A DNA stretch of 64,000 nucleotides from Micromonospora humi (GTDB lineage: Bacteria; Actinomycetota; Actinomycetes; Mycobacteriales; Micromonosporaceae): contig NZ_FMDM01000017.1 of the NCBI RefSeq assembly GCF_900090105.1, positions 1 to 64,000 on the forward strand. Reading direction: 5' to 3'. The notes beneath the pieces were generated by a model. The model was given only the letters and a program-made list of their open reading frames with translations. It was not told the origin of the DNA and did not search any database. Each line of letters starts with the position of its first letter. Position 1 is the stretch's first letter. Of the stretch, positions 1-9,680 are shown one piece after another. A program made the position numbers and the translations under genes.

Positions 1-94
1 CCGCCCCGCCCTGGCCGCCCCGCCCCGGCCGCCCCGCCCCGCCCTGGCCGCCCCGCCCCGGCCGCCCCGCCCCGCCCTGGCCGCCCCGCCCCGG
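1..94. repeat. GC-only tandem repeat, 33-bp unit
   Basis: Two complete 33-bp copies (29-61 and 62-94) and one shorter copy (1-28), made almost only of CCGCCCC and CCTGG blocks. I see no gene on either strand in 1-306. The array probably continues to the left of the window. Confidence 0.85.
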
Positions 95-172
95 CTGGCC
101 GGCTCCGGCCGCCCCGTCCGGCTACCCGAGTCCGGCCGCCGGCCTGCGCTGTCGGCCGGCACGGGCTTGGGC

Positions 173-234
173 GGCCGGCGGGCACGGGTTTGCGTGGCTG
201 GCGGGCACGGGCTTGCGTGGCCGGCGGGCGCGTG
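173..234. repeat. Short tandem repeat, 23-bp unit
   Basis: Copies at 173-195 and 196-218 differ at only two positions, and a third copy (219-234) is truncated. It lies between the GC-rich array and the terminator of the DUF349 gene. No coding function is apparent. Confidence 0.8.
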
Positions 235-258
235 TCCGGGCTGGCCGGCGCCGGGACG

Positions 259-298
259 CGACGGAGCCCCCGGGTCGGTCGACCCGAGGGCTCCGTCG
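259..298 (-). terminator. Hairpin terminator of the DUF349 gene
   Basis: A long inverted repeat with arms CGACGGAGCCC and GGGCTCCGTCG plus an inner CGGGTCG/CGACCCG stem begins 9 bp beyond the stop of the minus-strand DUF349 gene. There is no T-run, as is common for actinobacterial terminators. Confidence 0.75.
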
Positions 299-306
299 TG
301 CGTGCG

Positions 307-1515
307 TCAGCCGGCCTGCTCGGCGAGCTGGAGGAACTGCCGCTTCGAGGCCAGCGCCGACTCGGCCTCCTTGACCCGGCGGGCGTCACCGGCCGCCTGG
401 GCCCGGGCCAGCCGGTCCTCGGCCTCGGCGACCTGGGCGCGCATCTGCGCCAGCAGCGGATTGTCCTCCTTGGAGGTGCGCCGCCACGCCGAGTCCATCA
501 CCTCGCGGACCTTCTCGTCCACGGCCCGCAGTCGCCGCTCCAGACCTGCGGCCGCCTCGCGCGGCACCCGGCCGGCCTCGTGCCACTGCGCCTGGATGTC
601 CCGCAGCTTCGCCTGGGCGCCCTTCGGGTCGCCGTCGACGTCGAGCGCCTCGGCCTCGGCCAGCAGCGCCTGCTTGCGCTCCAGGTTGGCCTTCTGCTCG
701 TTGTCCCGCGCGGAGAAGACCTCGCTGCGCCGGGTGAAGAACTCGTCCTGGGCGGCGCGGAACCGTTCCCAGAGCTTCTGCTCGGCCTCCTTGGCGGCGC
801 GCGGCGCGGCCTTCCACTGGGCCATCAGGTCCTTGAGCTGGCCGGCGGTGACGCCCCAGTCGGTCGACTCCTTCAGCTTCTCGGCCTCGGCGACCAACTC
901 CTCCTTGACCGTCTGCGCCTGCTTGCGCTGCTGGTCGAGGGAGGCGAAGTGGGCGCCCCGGCGGCGGGTGAAGCCGTCCCGCGCGGCGGCGAACCGCTTC
1001 CACAGCTCACCGTCGGACTTCTTGTCGACGCCGCGGATGGTCTTCCACTCGTCGAGGATCTCCTTGAGCCGGTCGCCGGCGGTCTTCCAGCCGGTCGACT
1101 CGGCGGCCAGCTTCTCGGCCTCCTCGACCAGGGCGGTCTTGCGGGCCAGCGCCTCGCCGCGGGCGGCCTCGCGGGCCGCCTTGGCCTCGCCGGCCTTCTC
1201 CTCGGCGACCGTGGCCAGCTTGTCCAGCCGGGCGGCGAGGGCGTCGATGTCCCCGACCACGTGCGCCTCGGGCAGCGACGCCCGGATCCGGCGGATGGTG
1301 GTCAGCGACCCGCCGGCGTCGGCCGCACCCGAGTTGAGCCGGGCCTCGGTCAGGTCGACCTCCGTCACCAGGTCGGAGAAGCGCCGGGCGAAGTGGGCGA
1401 GCCCTTCCTCCGGGGCCCCCGCCTGCCAGGATCCGACCACCCGCTCGCCCTCGGCGGTCTTGACGTAGACGGTGCCGTCCTCGTCCACCCGTCCGAAGGC
1501 AGTCCAGTCGCTCAT
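307..1515 (-). CDS. DUF349 domain protein
   Basis: A 402-residue acidic, alanine- and lysine-rich, almost wholly helical protein. Three related blocks of about 65 residues, at roughly 140-205, 210-275 and 285-350, share the pattern W(K/H)..G....E..LW.RF..A.D.F..RR, typical of DUF349 repeats. The C-terminal 50 residues look like a coiled coil. The start is the ATG at 1515 (MSDWTAFGR). The same frame runs open for another 330 codons upstream, but that part is an antisense shadow of the next gene. DUF349 proteins are poorly characterised. The position next to miaA/dapF matches the mycobacterial Rv2731 neighbourhood. No enzymatic motif is visible. Confidence 0.88.
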   Translation of the reverse strand: MSDWTAFGRVDEDGTVYVKTAEGERVVGSWQAGAPEEGLAHFARRFSDLVTEVDLTEARLNSGAADAGGSLTTIRRIRASLPEAHVVGDIDALAARLDKLATVAEEKAGEAKAAREAARGEALARKTALVEEAEKLAAESTGWKTAGDRLKEILDEWKTIRGVDKKSDGELWKRFAAARDGFTRRRGAHFASLDQQRKQAQTVKEELVAEAEKLKESTDWGVTAGQLKDLMAQWKAAPRAAKEAEQKLWERFRAAQDEFFTRRSEVFSARDNEQKANLERKQALLAEAEALDVDGDPKGAQAKLRDIQAQWHEAGRVPREAAAGLERRLRAVDEKVREVMDSAWRRTSKEDNPLLAQMRAQVAEAEDRLARAQAAGDARRVKEAESALASKRQFLQLAEQAG

Positions 1516-1716
1516 GTGCCCATCCTCGTTCTCCCGGCGTCGGGGGAGCAGCCCCCGGTCGCCGCCACGGCGCAGCAAACTTTCTCCCGGCATTGTCACA
1601 GGTCCGCCCCCGTCCGTGTCGAGCGCCTGTCGTCGACCGTGACCATACGGTGTCGTACGCCCTCGATGACCGGATCGGCGCGGAGACGCACCGGGTGGCG
1701 GCGATAGGTTGGAGCC

Positions 1717-2436
1717 GTGCCACTGGTCGCTGCCGCCGTCTGCCCCCACCCGCCCCTGCTCGTGCCCGAGGTGGCCGGCGCCGCCGCGCCCGAGCTGGAC
1801 GACCTGCGCGCCGCCGCCGACGCCGCGGTCGCCCGGCTGCTCGCCGCCGAGCCCGAGGCGCTCCTGCTGCTGGGCGCGGGGCCGGAGACGGCCCGGTTCG
1901 ACGCCACCGACCACGGCTCGCTGCGCCCGTTCGGGCTGCGGCGCGACGTGCGGCTCTGGAAGGTGAACCGCGCGGGTGGCGACGTGTTGCCGCTGAGCCT
2001 CACCATCGGCGCCTGGTTGGTGAACCGGTCCGGCACGGCGCTGCCCCGGCTGGCCCGGGCGGTCGCCACCGACGCCTCCCCGGCCGAGTGCGCCGCCCTC
2101 GGCGCGGAGGTGGCCGCCGACCTGGACCGGCGGACCGCGTTGCTGGTGCTCGGGGACGGGTCGGCCTGCCGCGGCGTCACGGCGCCCGGCTATGACGACC
2201 CGCGCGCGTCCGCGTACGACGAAGGGGTCGCCACGGCCCTGGCCGGCGCGGACGTCGAGGCCCTGCTCGGCCTGGACCCGGTGCTCTCCGCCGAGCTGCG
2301 GGCCGCCGGGCGGGCGCCGTGGCAGGTGCTGGCCGGCGCGGTCCGAGCGGCGGGCGGGGACTGGCGCGGTGACGTCGGCTACCACCGGGCCCCGTACGGC
2401 GTCGCCTATCTCGTGGCGAACTGGGAGCGGGTGTGA
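1717..2436 (+). CDS. Class III extradiol dioxygenase subunit B-like (LigB-like) protein
   Basis: A 239-residue protein beginning MPLVAAAVCPHPPLL, where the early P-H-P-P motif is typical of LigB-like folds that bind a metal through His. It is a conserved actinobacterial partner of miaA, equivalent in position to mycobacterial Rv2728c. The start is the GTG at 1717. Its stop overlaps the miaA start by 4 bp (GTGA), so it is translationally coupled to miaA and dapF. No ring-cleavage substrate is known for this subgroup, and a dioxygenase activity should not be assumed. Confidence 0.85.
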   Translation: MPLVAAAVCPHPPLLVPEVAGAAAPELDDLRAAADAAVARLLAAEPEALLLLGAGPETARFDATDHGSLRPFGLRRDVRLWKVNRAGGDVLPLSLTIGAWLVNRSGTALPRLARAVATDASPAECAALGAEVAADLDRRTALLVLGDGSACRGVTAPGYDDPRASAYDEGVATALAGADVEALLGLDPVLSAELRAAGRAPWQVLAGAVRAAGGDWRGDVGYHRAPYGVAYLVANWERV

Positions 2437-3350
2437 GCGCGGGCGGCGCGGTGGTCGCGGTGGTCGGGCCGACCGCGGCCGGGAAGTCGGCACTGAGCAT
2501 CGCGCTGGCGCACGCCCTCGACGGCGAGGTGGTCAACGCCGACTCGATGCAGCTCTACCGGGGCATGGACGTCGGCACCGCGAAGCTGACCCCGGCCGAG
2601 CGGGAGGGCGTGCCGCACCACCTGCTGGACATCTGGCCGGTGACCGAGCCGGCCAGCGTGGCCGAATACCAGCAGTTGGCCCGCGCGGCGGTCGACGACA
2701 TCCTGGCCCGGGGGCGGGTGCCGCTGCTGGTCGGCGGCTCCGGGCTCTACGTGCGGGCGGTGCTGGAGCAGTTCGAGTTCCCCGGCACCGATCCGGCGCT
2801 GCGGGCACGGCTGGAGGCGGAGCTGGCCGAGGTGGGCCCGGCGCCGCTGCACGCCCGCCTGGCCGAGGCGGACCCGCGGGCGGCGGCCGGCATCCTGCCC
2901 GGCAACGGTCGCCGGATCGTCCGGGCGCTGGAGGTGATCGAACTGACCGGCGCGCCGTTCACCGCGTCGCTGCCGGCGCCCACGCCCTACTACCCGTCGG
3001 TGCAGCTCGGCGTCGACCTGGACACCGCCCGGCTGGACGAGCGGATCGGGCTGCGGGTGGACCGGATGTGGGCCGACGGCCTGGTCGACGAGGTGCGCAC
3101 GCTCGTCGGCGCGGGGCTGCCCGAGGGACGGACGGCGAGCCGGGCGCTCGGCTACCAGCAGGTGCTGCGCTTCCTCGCCGGCGAGCTGACCGAGGCCGAG
3201 GCGTACGAGGAGACGATCCGGGCGACCCGGCGCTTCGTCCGGCGGCAGCGCTCGTGGTTCCGGCGCGACCCCCGCGTGCACTGGCTGGACTCCGCCGCCG
3301 GGGACGTCGTCGACACGGCCCTGCGGTTGGCCGCCGGGGATCGGGGATGA
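2433..3350 (+). CDS. miaA: tRNA dimethylallyltransferase
   Basis: Transfers the dimethylallyl group from DMAPP to N6 of adenosine 37 in tRNAs that read UNN codons. The 305-residue length is normal. The P-loop GPTAAGKSALS lies near residues 8-18, followed by the DSMQLYRGMDVGTAK substrate segment, and the RRIVRALEV and FVRRQRSWFRRD motifs of the family are present. It starts with a GTG overlapping the LigB-like stop. dapF begins 7 bp after its end, so the three genes form one operon. Confidence 0.97.
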   Translation: MSAGGAVVAVVGPTAAGKSALSIALAHALDGEVVNADSMQLYRGMDVGTAKLTPAEREGVPHHLLDIWPVTEPASVAEYQQLARAAVDDILARGRVPLLVGGSGLYVRAVLEQFEFPGTDPALRARLEAELAEVGPAPLHARLAEADPRAAAGILPGNGRRIVRALEVIELTGAPFTASLPAPTPYYPSVQLGVDLDTARLDERIGLRVDRMWADGLVDEVRTLVGAGLPEGRTASRALGYQQVLRFLAGELTEAEAYEETIRATRRFVRRQRSWFRRDPRVHWLDSAAGDVVDTALRLAAGDRG

Positions 3351-3357
3351 TGGGGGC

Positions 3358-4203
3358 GTGGAGTTCACCAAGGGGCACGGCACCGGCAACGACTTCGTCA
3401 TCCTGCCCGACCCGGACGGCGCGCTCGATCTGACGCCCGGCCTGGTCGCCGCGCTCTGCGACCGGCGGCGCGGGCTGGGCGGCGACGGCGTCCTGCGGGT
3501 GGTACGCGCCGCGAAGCACCCCGACGGCGTCGCGCTGGCCGGCGAGGCCGAGTGGTTCATGGACTACTGGAACTCCGACGGCTCGTTCGCCGAGATGTGC
3601 GGCAACGGCGCCCGGGTGTTCGTGCGCTACCTGCTGGAAACCGGGCTGGTCGCGCCGTCGGGCGGGGCGCTGCCGGTGGCCACCCGGGCCGGTCTGGTGC
3701 GGGCCCGGGTCGAGGGCGCGGACGTGGCGGTCGAGATGCGCCGCCCCCGCTTCCACGACGCGGCCACCGCCACCCTGGGCGGGTTGACCCTCCCCGGCGC
3801 CGCGGTGGACGTGGGCAACCCGCACCTGGTGTGCGCGTTGCCCGCCGCGCTGGAACTGGCCGGCCTGGATCTCACCCGCGCCCCCGAGGTCGACGCCGCG
3901 GCCTTCCCGACCGGGGTGAACGTCGAGTTCACCACGCCGGGCGAACCGGTCGACGGCACCGACGCCCACGTGCTGATGCGGGTCTACGAGCGGGGTTCGG
4001 CCGAGACGCTCTCCTGCGGCACCGGGGCCTGCGCGGTGGCGGCGGTGGCGTTGCGGGACGCCGGCCGGGAGACCGGCATCGTGGCGGTGGACGTCCCGGG
4101 CGGCCGCCTCACGGTCACCGTGACCGCCGACTCGTGCTGGCTGTCCGGCCCCGCCGTGCTGGTGGCGACCGGAGCCCTCACCCCGGACGCCCTGCGCCCC
4201 TGA
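3358..4203 (+). CDS. dapF: Diaminopimelate epimerase
   Basis: Interconverts LL- and meso-diaminopimelate for lysine and peptidoglycan synthesis, in the cytoplasm and without a cofactor. The 281-residue protein shows the GTGNDFVI start and both catalytic thiols: Cys81 in EMCGNGARVF and Cys220 in SCGTGACAVA. The start is a GTG 7 bp after miaA. It is the last gene of the LigB-like/miaA/dapF operon. Meso-DAP is expected in the wall of Micromonospora-type organisms. Confidence 0.97.
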   Translation: MEFTKGHGTGNDFVILPDPDGALDLTPGLVAALCDRRRGLGGDGVLRVVRAAKHPDGVALAGEAEWFMDYWNSDGSFAEMCGNGARVFVRYLLETGLVAPSGGALPVATRAGLVRARVEGADVAVEMRRPRFHDAATATLGGLTLPGAAVDVGNPHLVCALPAALELAGLDLTRAPEVDAAAFPTGVNVEFTTPGEPVDGTDAHVLMRVYERGSAETLSCGTGACAVAAVALRDAGRETGIVAVDVPGGRLTVTVTADSCWLSGPAVLVATGALTPDALRP

Positions 4204-4623
4204 CAGCCCCCAGCCGGTGGCACGGTGTCGGTGTGGCAGATGGCGCCCCCGGCGTGCTTTCTCGTGGCCAGGCCCGGGCGCGGCGCCGCGAACCGCGGTC
4301 GACAACAGGCGTTCCGACGTCCCGCACCGGCGTTGACTACGCTGTGTGACGGCTCCCGGATGATTTGATCTTTTCTGCGGTATGCCTGAGAGTCATAAAT
4401 ATGCCCCTGAGGTATACGACTCTCAGGACTACCTTCTTTCCTGGCGCGACACGCCCGGGTTCCCGCAAACCCACCTGGCCCGACAGCAACCGCGCCGCCC
4501 GGTCCGGTATCCGGCCCGTCGCCCCGTCGATCGGCACACCCGCGTTGGCCAGACGGTCGCCAGCAAGCCGAACGGCCGGCGTGGGCCGGGCGACCGGCGT
4601 GGGCCGGGGGTCTGCGGGGCGCG
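4204..4623. other. Convergent intergenic spacer without a gene
   Basis: 420 bp between the 3' ends of dapF and the malic enzyme gene. It is clearly more AT-rich around 4355-4440 than its surroundings. It holds a tandem palindrome (4381-4416), a further inverted repeat (CCTGAGAGTC at 4385-4394 with GACTCTCAGG at 4418-4427), and the motif GGCGCGACACGCC at 4443-4455. Near 4573-4610 there is a GC-rich direct repeat. No open frame here has a credible start and ribosome binding site. Confidence 0.7.
4381..4416. repeat. Tandem palindrome, copy A (17+2+17 bp)
   Basis: Two imperfect 17-bp palindromes, at 4381-4397 (TATGCCTGAGAGTCATA) and 4400-4416 (TATGCCCCTGAGGTATA), are separated by AA. The geometry equals that of copy B at 33135-33170, and the two loci share the 14-mer GAGTCATAAATATG (B on the opposite strand). 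GGCGCGACACGCC follows 26 bp later. It resembles a pair of operator sites for a dimeric regulator, but it sits between two gene 3' ends rather than at a promoter of a known gene. Confidence 0.75.
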
Positions 4624-6096
<1,473 letters not shown>

Positions 6097-6154
6097 GAGA
6101 AAACACTCCTCCGTCGGCGCTGAGCGGCTCGACTGGCATTTCTACCCCCAGGTC

Positions 6155-6177
6155 GGGGCCGGCCGGCAGCCGGCCCC
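6155..6177. other. Hairpin in the malic enzyme/hflX intergenic region
   Basis: A perfect inverted repeat, GGGGCCGGC and GCCGGCCCC with a 5-nt loop, lies 59 bp upstream of the malic enzyme start. It could be an attenuator-like structure in a leader transcript on either strand. Its function is not known. Confidence 0.4.
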
Positions 6178-6295
6178 ACTACCGGTGGGTAGCGCCACGG
6201 GCATAACACACGTGCGCGTGGCGTTGTCACATGTCAGGATTGCTGTCACGCGCCGAAAATTCCCGGCGATGCACATAACGGACAGGAGACGCAGT

Positions 6296-7759
6296 TTGCG
6301 CGAGCAGGAGACCTTCCATCCCTACGAGGACGACGAGCTCGACGCCACCACCGGCGAGTACGAGCTGTCGGAGCGGCAGGCACTGCGGCGGGTCCCCGGC
6401 CTCTCCACCGAACTGACCGACATCACCGAGGTCGAATACCGCCAGCTCCGGCTGGAGCGGGTCGTCCTGGTCGGGGTCTGGACGGAGGGGAAGCAGTCCG
6501 ACGCGGAGAACAGCCTGACCGAGCTGGCGGCGCTGGCCGAGACGGCCGGCTCGCAGGTGCTCGAGGGGCTGATCCAGCGCCGCACCCGGCCGGACCCGGC
6601 CACCTACATCGGTCGGGGCAAGGTCGACGACCTGGGCGCGGTGGTGCTCTCCACCGGCGCCGACACGGTCATCTGCGACGGTGAGCTGTCGCCGTCGCAG
6701 CTCCGCAACCTCGAACAGCGCACCAAGGTCAAGGTGGTCGACCGCACCGCCCTGATCCTCGACATCTTCGCCCAGCACGCCAAGAGCAAGGAAGGCAAGG
6801 CGCAGGTCGAGCTGGCCCAGCTCGAATACCTGCTGCCGCGCCTGCGTGGTTGGGGTGAGAGCCTCTCCCGGCAGACCGGTGGTAGCGGTCGCGGCGGTGG
6901 CGCCGGCGGCGGCGTGGGTCTGCGTGGTCCCGGTGAGACCAAGCTGGAGACCGACCGGCGCCGGATCCGGCACCGGATCGCGCGGCTGCGCCGCGAGATC
7001 AAGAGCATGACCACGGTACGCCAGACCAAGCGCGCCCGGCGCTCCCGCAACGCGGTGCCCGCGGTGGCCATCGCCGGCTACACCAACGCCGGCAAGTCCA
7101 GCCTGCTCAACCGCCTCACCGGCGCGGGCGTGCTGGTGGAGGACGCGCTGTTCGCCACGCTGGACCCGACCACCCGCCGGGCGACGACGTCCGACGGTCG
7201 GCTCTACACGCTCTCCGACACGGTCGGTTTCGTCCGGCACCTGCCGCACCAGATCGTCGAGGCGTTCCGCTCGACGCTGGAGGAGGTCGGCGACGCGGAC
7301 CTGGTGGTGCACGTGGTCGACGGCACCCACCCGGATCCGGAGGAGCAGGTCCGGGCGGTCCGCGAGGTGCTCGCCGAGGTGGGCGCCGACCGGCTGCCGG
7401 AGCTGCTGGTGGTGAACAAGACCGACGCCACCGACGAGGAGACGATGCTGCGGCTCAAGCGGCTCTGGCCGGATGCGGTGTTCGTCTCCGCGTACCGCGG
7501 GCGCGGGATCGACGAGCTGCGCGAGGCGGTCGAGCGGCAGCTGCCGCGGCCGGCCGTCGAGGTCCGCGCGGTGCTCCCGTACGACCGGGGTGACCTGGTG
7601 GCCCGGGTGCACCGGCAGGGTGAGGTGCTGAGCACCGCGCACCTGCCCGAGGGCACGCTGCTGCACGTGCGGGTCGGCCAGGCGCTCGCCGCCGAGCTGG
7701 CTCCCTACCGCGCCGGTGACCGGCTCACCAGCGAGGAGCGGGTGGGCGCCGGGCGGTGA
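6296..7759 (+). CDS. hflX: GTPase HflX
   Basis: A ribosome-associated GTPase that splits or rescues stalled 70S ribosomes. With the TTG start at 6296 it has 487 residues. AGGAGA lies 6 bp upstream of that TTG and would fall inside the gene if the in-frame ATG at 6269 were used, so TTG is preferred. The N-terminal HflX domain carries RRTRPDPATYIGRGKVDDL. A Gly-rich loop near 195-222 is followed by the GTPase domain, with G1 GYTNAGKS at 261-268, DTVGFVRHLP (G3) and NKTD (G4). It is divergent from malic enzyme. Confidence 0.95.
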   Translation: MREQETFHPYEDDELDATTGEYELSERQALRRVPGLSTELTDITEVEYRQLRLERVVLVGVWTEGKQSDAENSLTELAALAETAGSQVLEGLIQRRTRPDPATYIGRGKVDDLGAVVLSTGADTVICDGELSPSQLRNLEQRTKVKVVDRTALILDIFAQHAKSKEGKAQVELAQLEYLLPRLRGWGESLSRQTGGSGRGGGAGGGVGLRGPGETKLETDRRRIRHRIARLRREIKSMTTVRQTKRARRSRNAVPAVAIAGYTNAGKSSLLNRLTGAGVLVEDALFATLDPTTRRATTSDGRLYTLSDTVGFVRHLPHQIVEAFRSTLEEVGDADLVVHVVDGTHPDPEEQVRAVREVLAEVGADRLPELLVVNKTDATDEETMLRLKRLWPDAVFVSAYRGRGIDELREAVERQLPRPAVEVRAVLPYDRGDLVARVHRQGEVLSTAHLPEGTLLHVRVGQALAAELAPYRAGDRLTSEERVGAGR

Positions 7760-7809
7760 GCCGTCCGGCGTCACCCGCCGGAAACCCGGGTCGTGCGACA
7801 CTGAGCGCC

Positions 7810-9621
7810 ATGCGGCACGTTGTCTCCTCGGTCACGCTCGCGCTCGGCCTGGTCGGCGCGGTCGTGGCGCCGGCCGGGCCGGTCGCGGCGGCTCCCGCCG
7901 CGGCCCCGGTGCTGGCCGCGGCTCCCAAGAAGAAGTGCACGGTCACCGACGATCGCCTGCGTGAGCTGTCCGGCCTGGTCGCCACCGCCAACGGCTACGT
8001 CGTGATCAACGACGGCTCCGACGATCCCGCCCGCAAGCGGGTCTTCTACCTGGACGCCAAGTGCAAGGTCGACAAGGAGGTCCGCTACTCCGGTGACGGG
8101 CCCCTCGACACCGAGGACCTGGCGCTCGGGCCGGACCGTAAGACGCTCTGGATCGCCGACACCGGCGACAACGTCGAGAAGAAGACCCGGCGGGAGCGCG
8201 TCGCCATCTGGACGATGCCGCTGAGCGGGTCGAAGGAACCGGTGCTGCACCGGCTCAGCTATCCGGGCAAGCAGCCGCACGACGCCGAGGCGCTGCTGGT
8301 CGGCGACGACAACCAGCCGCTGGTGATCACGAAGGAGCTCTCCGGCAAGTCGGAGATCTTCACCCCGACCGCGAAGCTGAAGTCGAGCGGCGACCCCGAG
8401 CCGATCCCGATGAAGAAGGTCGGCGACGTCTCGCTGCCCAGGACCAACACCGAGAACAAGCTCGGTTCGCCCGGGCGGGCACTGGTCACCGGCGCGGCGC
8501 GGTCACCGGACGGCGCCAGGGTGGTCCTCCGCACCTACGCGGACGCGTTCGAGTTCGACGTGGCCGGCGGTGACCTGGTCAAGGCGCTCACCTCGGGCAA
8601 GCCCCGGGTCACGCCGCTGGCCGACCCGTTCGGCGAGGCCATCTCCTACACGCCGGACGGCAAGGCGTTCGTCACCGTCTCCGACGGCGGCTCCCTGGAC
8701 CCGGCGGACCCGATCGACGTCCTCGGCTACACGCCGGCGACCACCGGGGTCGAGGCGTTGCCCAACGGCGGCAAGGTCCAGACCAAGGCTGCCGCCCAGA
8801 AGTCCTGGCTCGAAGGGCTCTCGCTCGACGAGATCACGTACCTGATCGCCGCGGTCGGGGTGCTCGGCGCGCTCCTGGTCGGCGCCGGGGTGTTCGGCAT
8901 CCTGCGGGCCCGGCGCAAGCCGGCGCCCGCCGGCACGGCCAGCGGGTCCGAGCGCAGCGGCGAGTTCCCGGTGAACAGCGGTTTCCCGGCCGCCGACCGA
9001 CCCGATGCTCCGCCGCGCGGCGGGGTCTACGGCGGCGGTCAGTCCGGCGGCGTCTACGGCGGTTCCGCGAGTGGCGACCGACCGGCGGGCGGCGGGGTCT
9101 ACGGCGGTGGCCGTCCGCAGGGCGGCGCGGTGTACGGCGGCGCGGCGCAGGGCGGCGGCGGTCGCCCGCAGGGTGGCGGCGCCCCGGGTGGTCGTCCGCC
9201 AACCGGTACCCAGGGCGGTCGCCCGGCGGGTGGCGGCGGCGCCCCGGGCGGTCGTCCGGCGGGTGGCGGCGGCGCCCAGGGCGGTCGTCCGCAGGGCGGC
9301 GGCCGTCCCCAGGGCGGTCGTCCGGCGGGCGGTGGCCCCCAGGGTGGGGGCGGCTACGGCGGTGGTGACGGAGGCCAGGGCGGGGTCTACGGCGGCGGCC
9401 AGGGCGGCGGGCGGCCGGGTGGCCGGGGTGGCGCGCCGGGCGGTGCCGGATATCGCGGGCAGCCCGGCGGCGGTGGCCGCCGGGGTGACGGCGGCCGGGC
9501 CGAGCCGCCGCGTCGCGACTCCCGGGATCCGCGTGGCGCACGCCGCGACGACGGCTACGGCGACCCCGGGCGGTACGGGCAGGTTCCCGGCGGCCGGGAG
9601 CCGCGCGGCGACCGCTACTGA
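7810..9621 (+). CDS. Secreted single-pass membrane protein with long Gly-rich tail
   Basis: A 603-residue protein of unknown function. A Sec signal peptide covers about residues 1-32 (MRHVVSSVTLALGLVG, then an Ala-rich cleavage region). An extracytoplasmic domain to about 335 has repeated blades such as DTEDLALGPDRKTLWIADTG and AISYTPDGKAFVTVSDGG that suggest a beta-propeller. One membrane segment follows at 341-364, then RARRKP. The last 200 residues are low complexity, dominated by VYGGG and GGRPQGG repeats and ending in an Arg/Asp-rich stretch, and are predicted cytoplasmic. The start is the ATG at 7810, not the GTG at 7756 near the hflX stop. A bidirectional terminator follows. Confidence 0.85.
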   Translation: MRHVVSSVTLALGLVGAVVAPAGPVAAAPAAAPVLAAAPKKKCTVTDDRLRELSGLVATANGYVVINDGSDDPARKRVFYLDAKCKVDKEVRYSGDGPLDTEDLALGPDRKTLWIADTGDNVEKKTRRERVAIWTMPLSGSKEPVLHRLSYPGKQPHDAEALLVGDDNQPLVITKELSGKSEIFTPTAKLKSSGDPEPIPMKKVGDVSLPRTNTENKLGSPGRALVTGAARSPDGARVVLRTYADAFEFDVAGGDLVKALTSGKPRVTPLADPFGEAISYTPDGKAFVTVSDGGSLDPADPIDVLGYTPATTGVEALPNGGKVQTKAAAQKSWLEGLSLDEITYLIAAVGVLGALLVGAGVFGILRARRKPAPAGTASGSERSGEFPVNSGFPAADRPDAPPRGGVYGGGQSGGVYGGSASGDRPAGGGVYGGGRPQGGAVYGGAAQGGGGRPQGGGAPGGRPPTGTQGGRPAGGGGAPGGRPAGGGGAQGGRPQGGGRPQGGRPAGGGPQGGGGYGGGDGGQGGVYGGGQGGGRPGGRGGAPGGAGYRGQPGGGGRRGDGGRAEPPRRDSRDPRGARRDDGYGDPGRYGQVPGGREPRGDRY

Positions 9622-9636
9622 CGTCCGGCACGGAAA

Positions 9637-9666
9637 GAGGGGGTGACCGACGTCGGTCACCCCCTC
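9637..9666. terminator. Bidirectional terminator
   Basis: A perfect 30-bp palindrome, GAGGGGGTGACCGA and its complement, lies between the convergent Gly-rich protein gene and lexA. AAAG precedes it on the plus strand, giving CTTT after the stem for lexA transcripts. Confidence 0.85.
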
Positions 9667-9680
9667 GCCCTCGTCAGCGG

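Noticed and set aside
1516..2493. Upstream extension of the DUF349 frame to 728 residues
   Set aside because: The extension is antisense to the LigB-like and miaA genes, Arg/Pro/Gly-rich, and lies before a good ATG with family-typical start.
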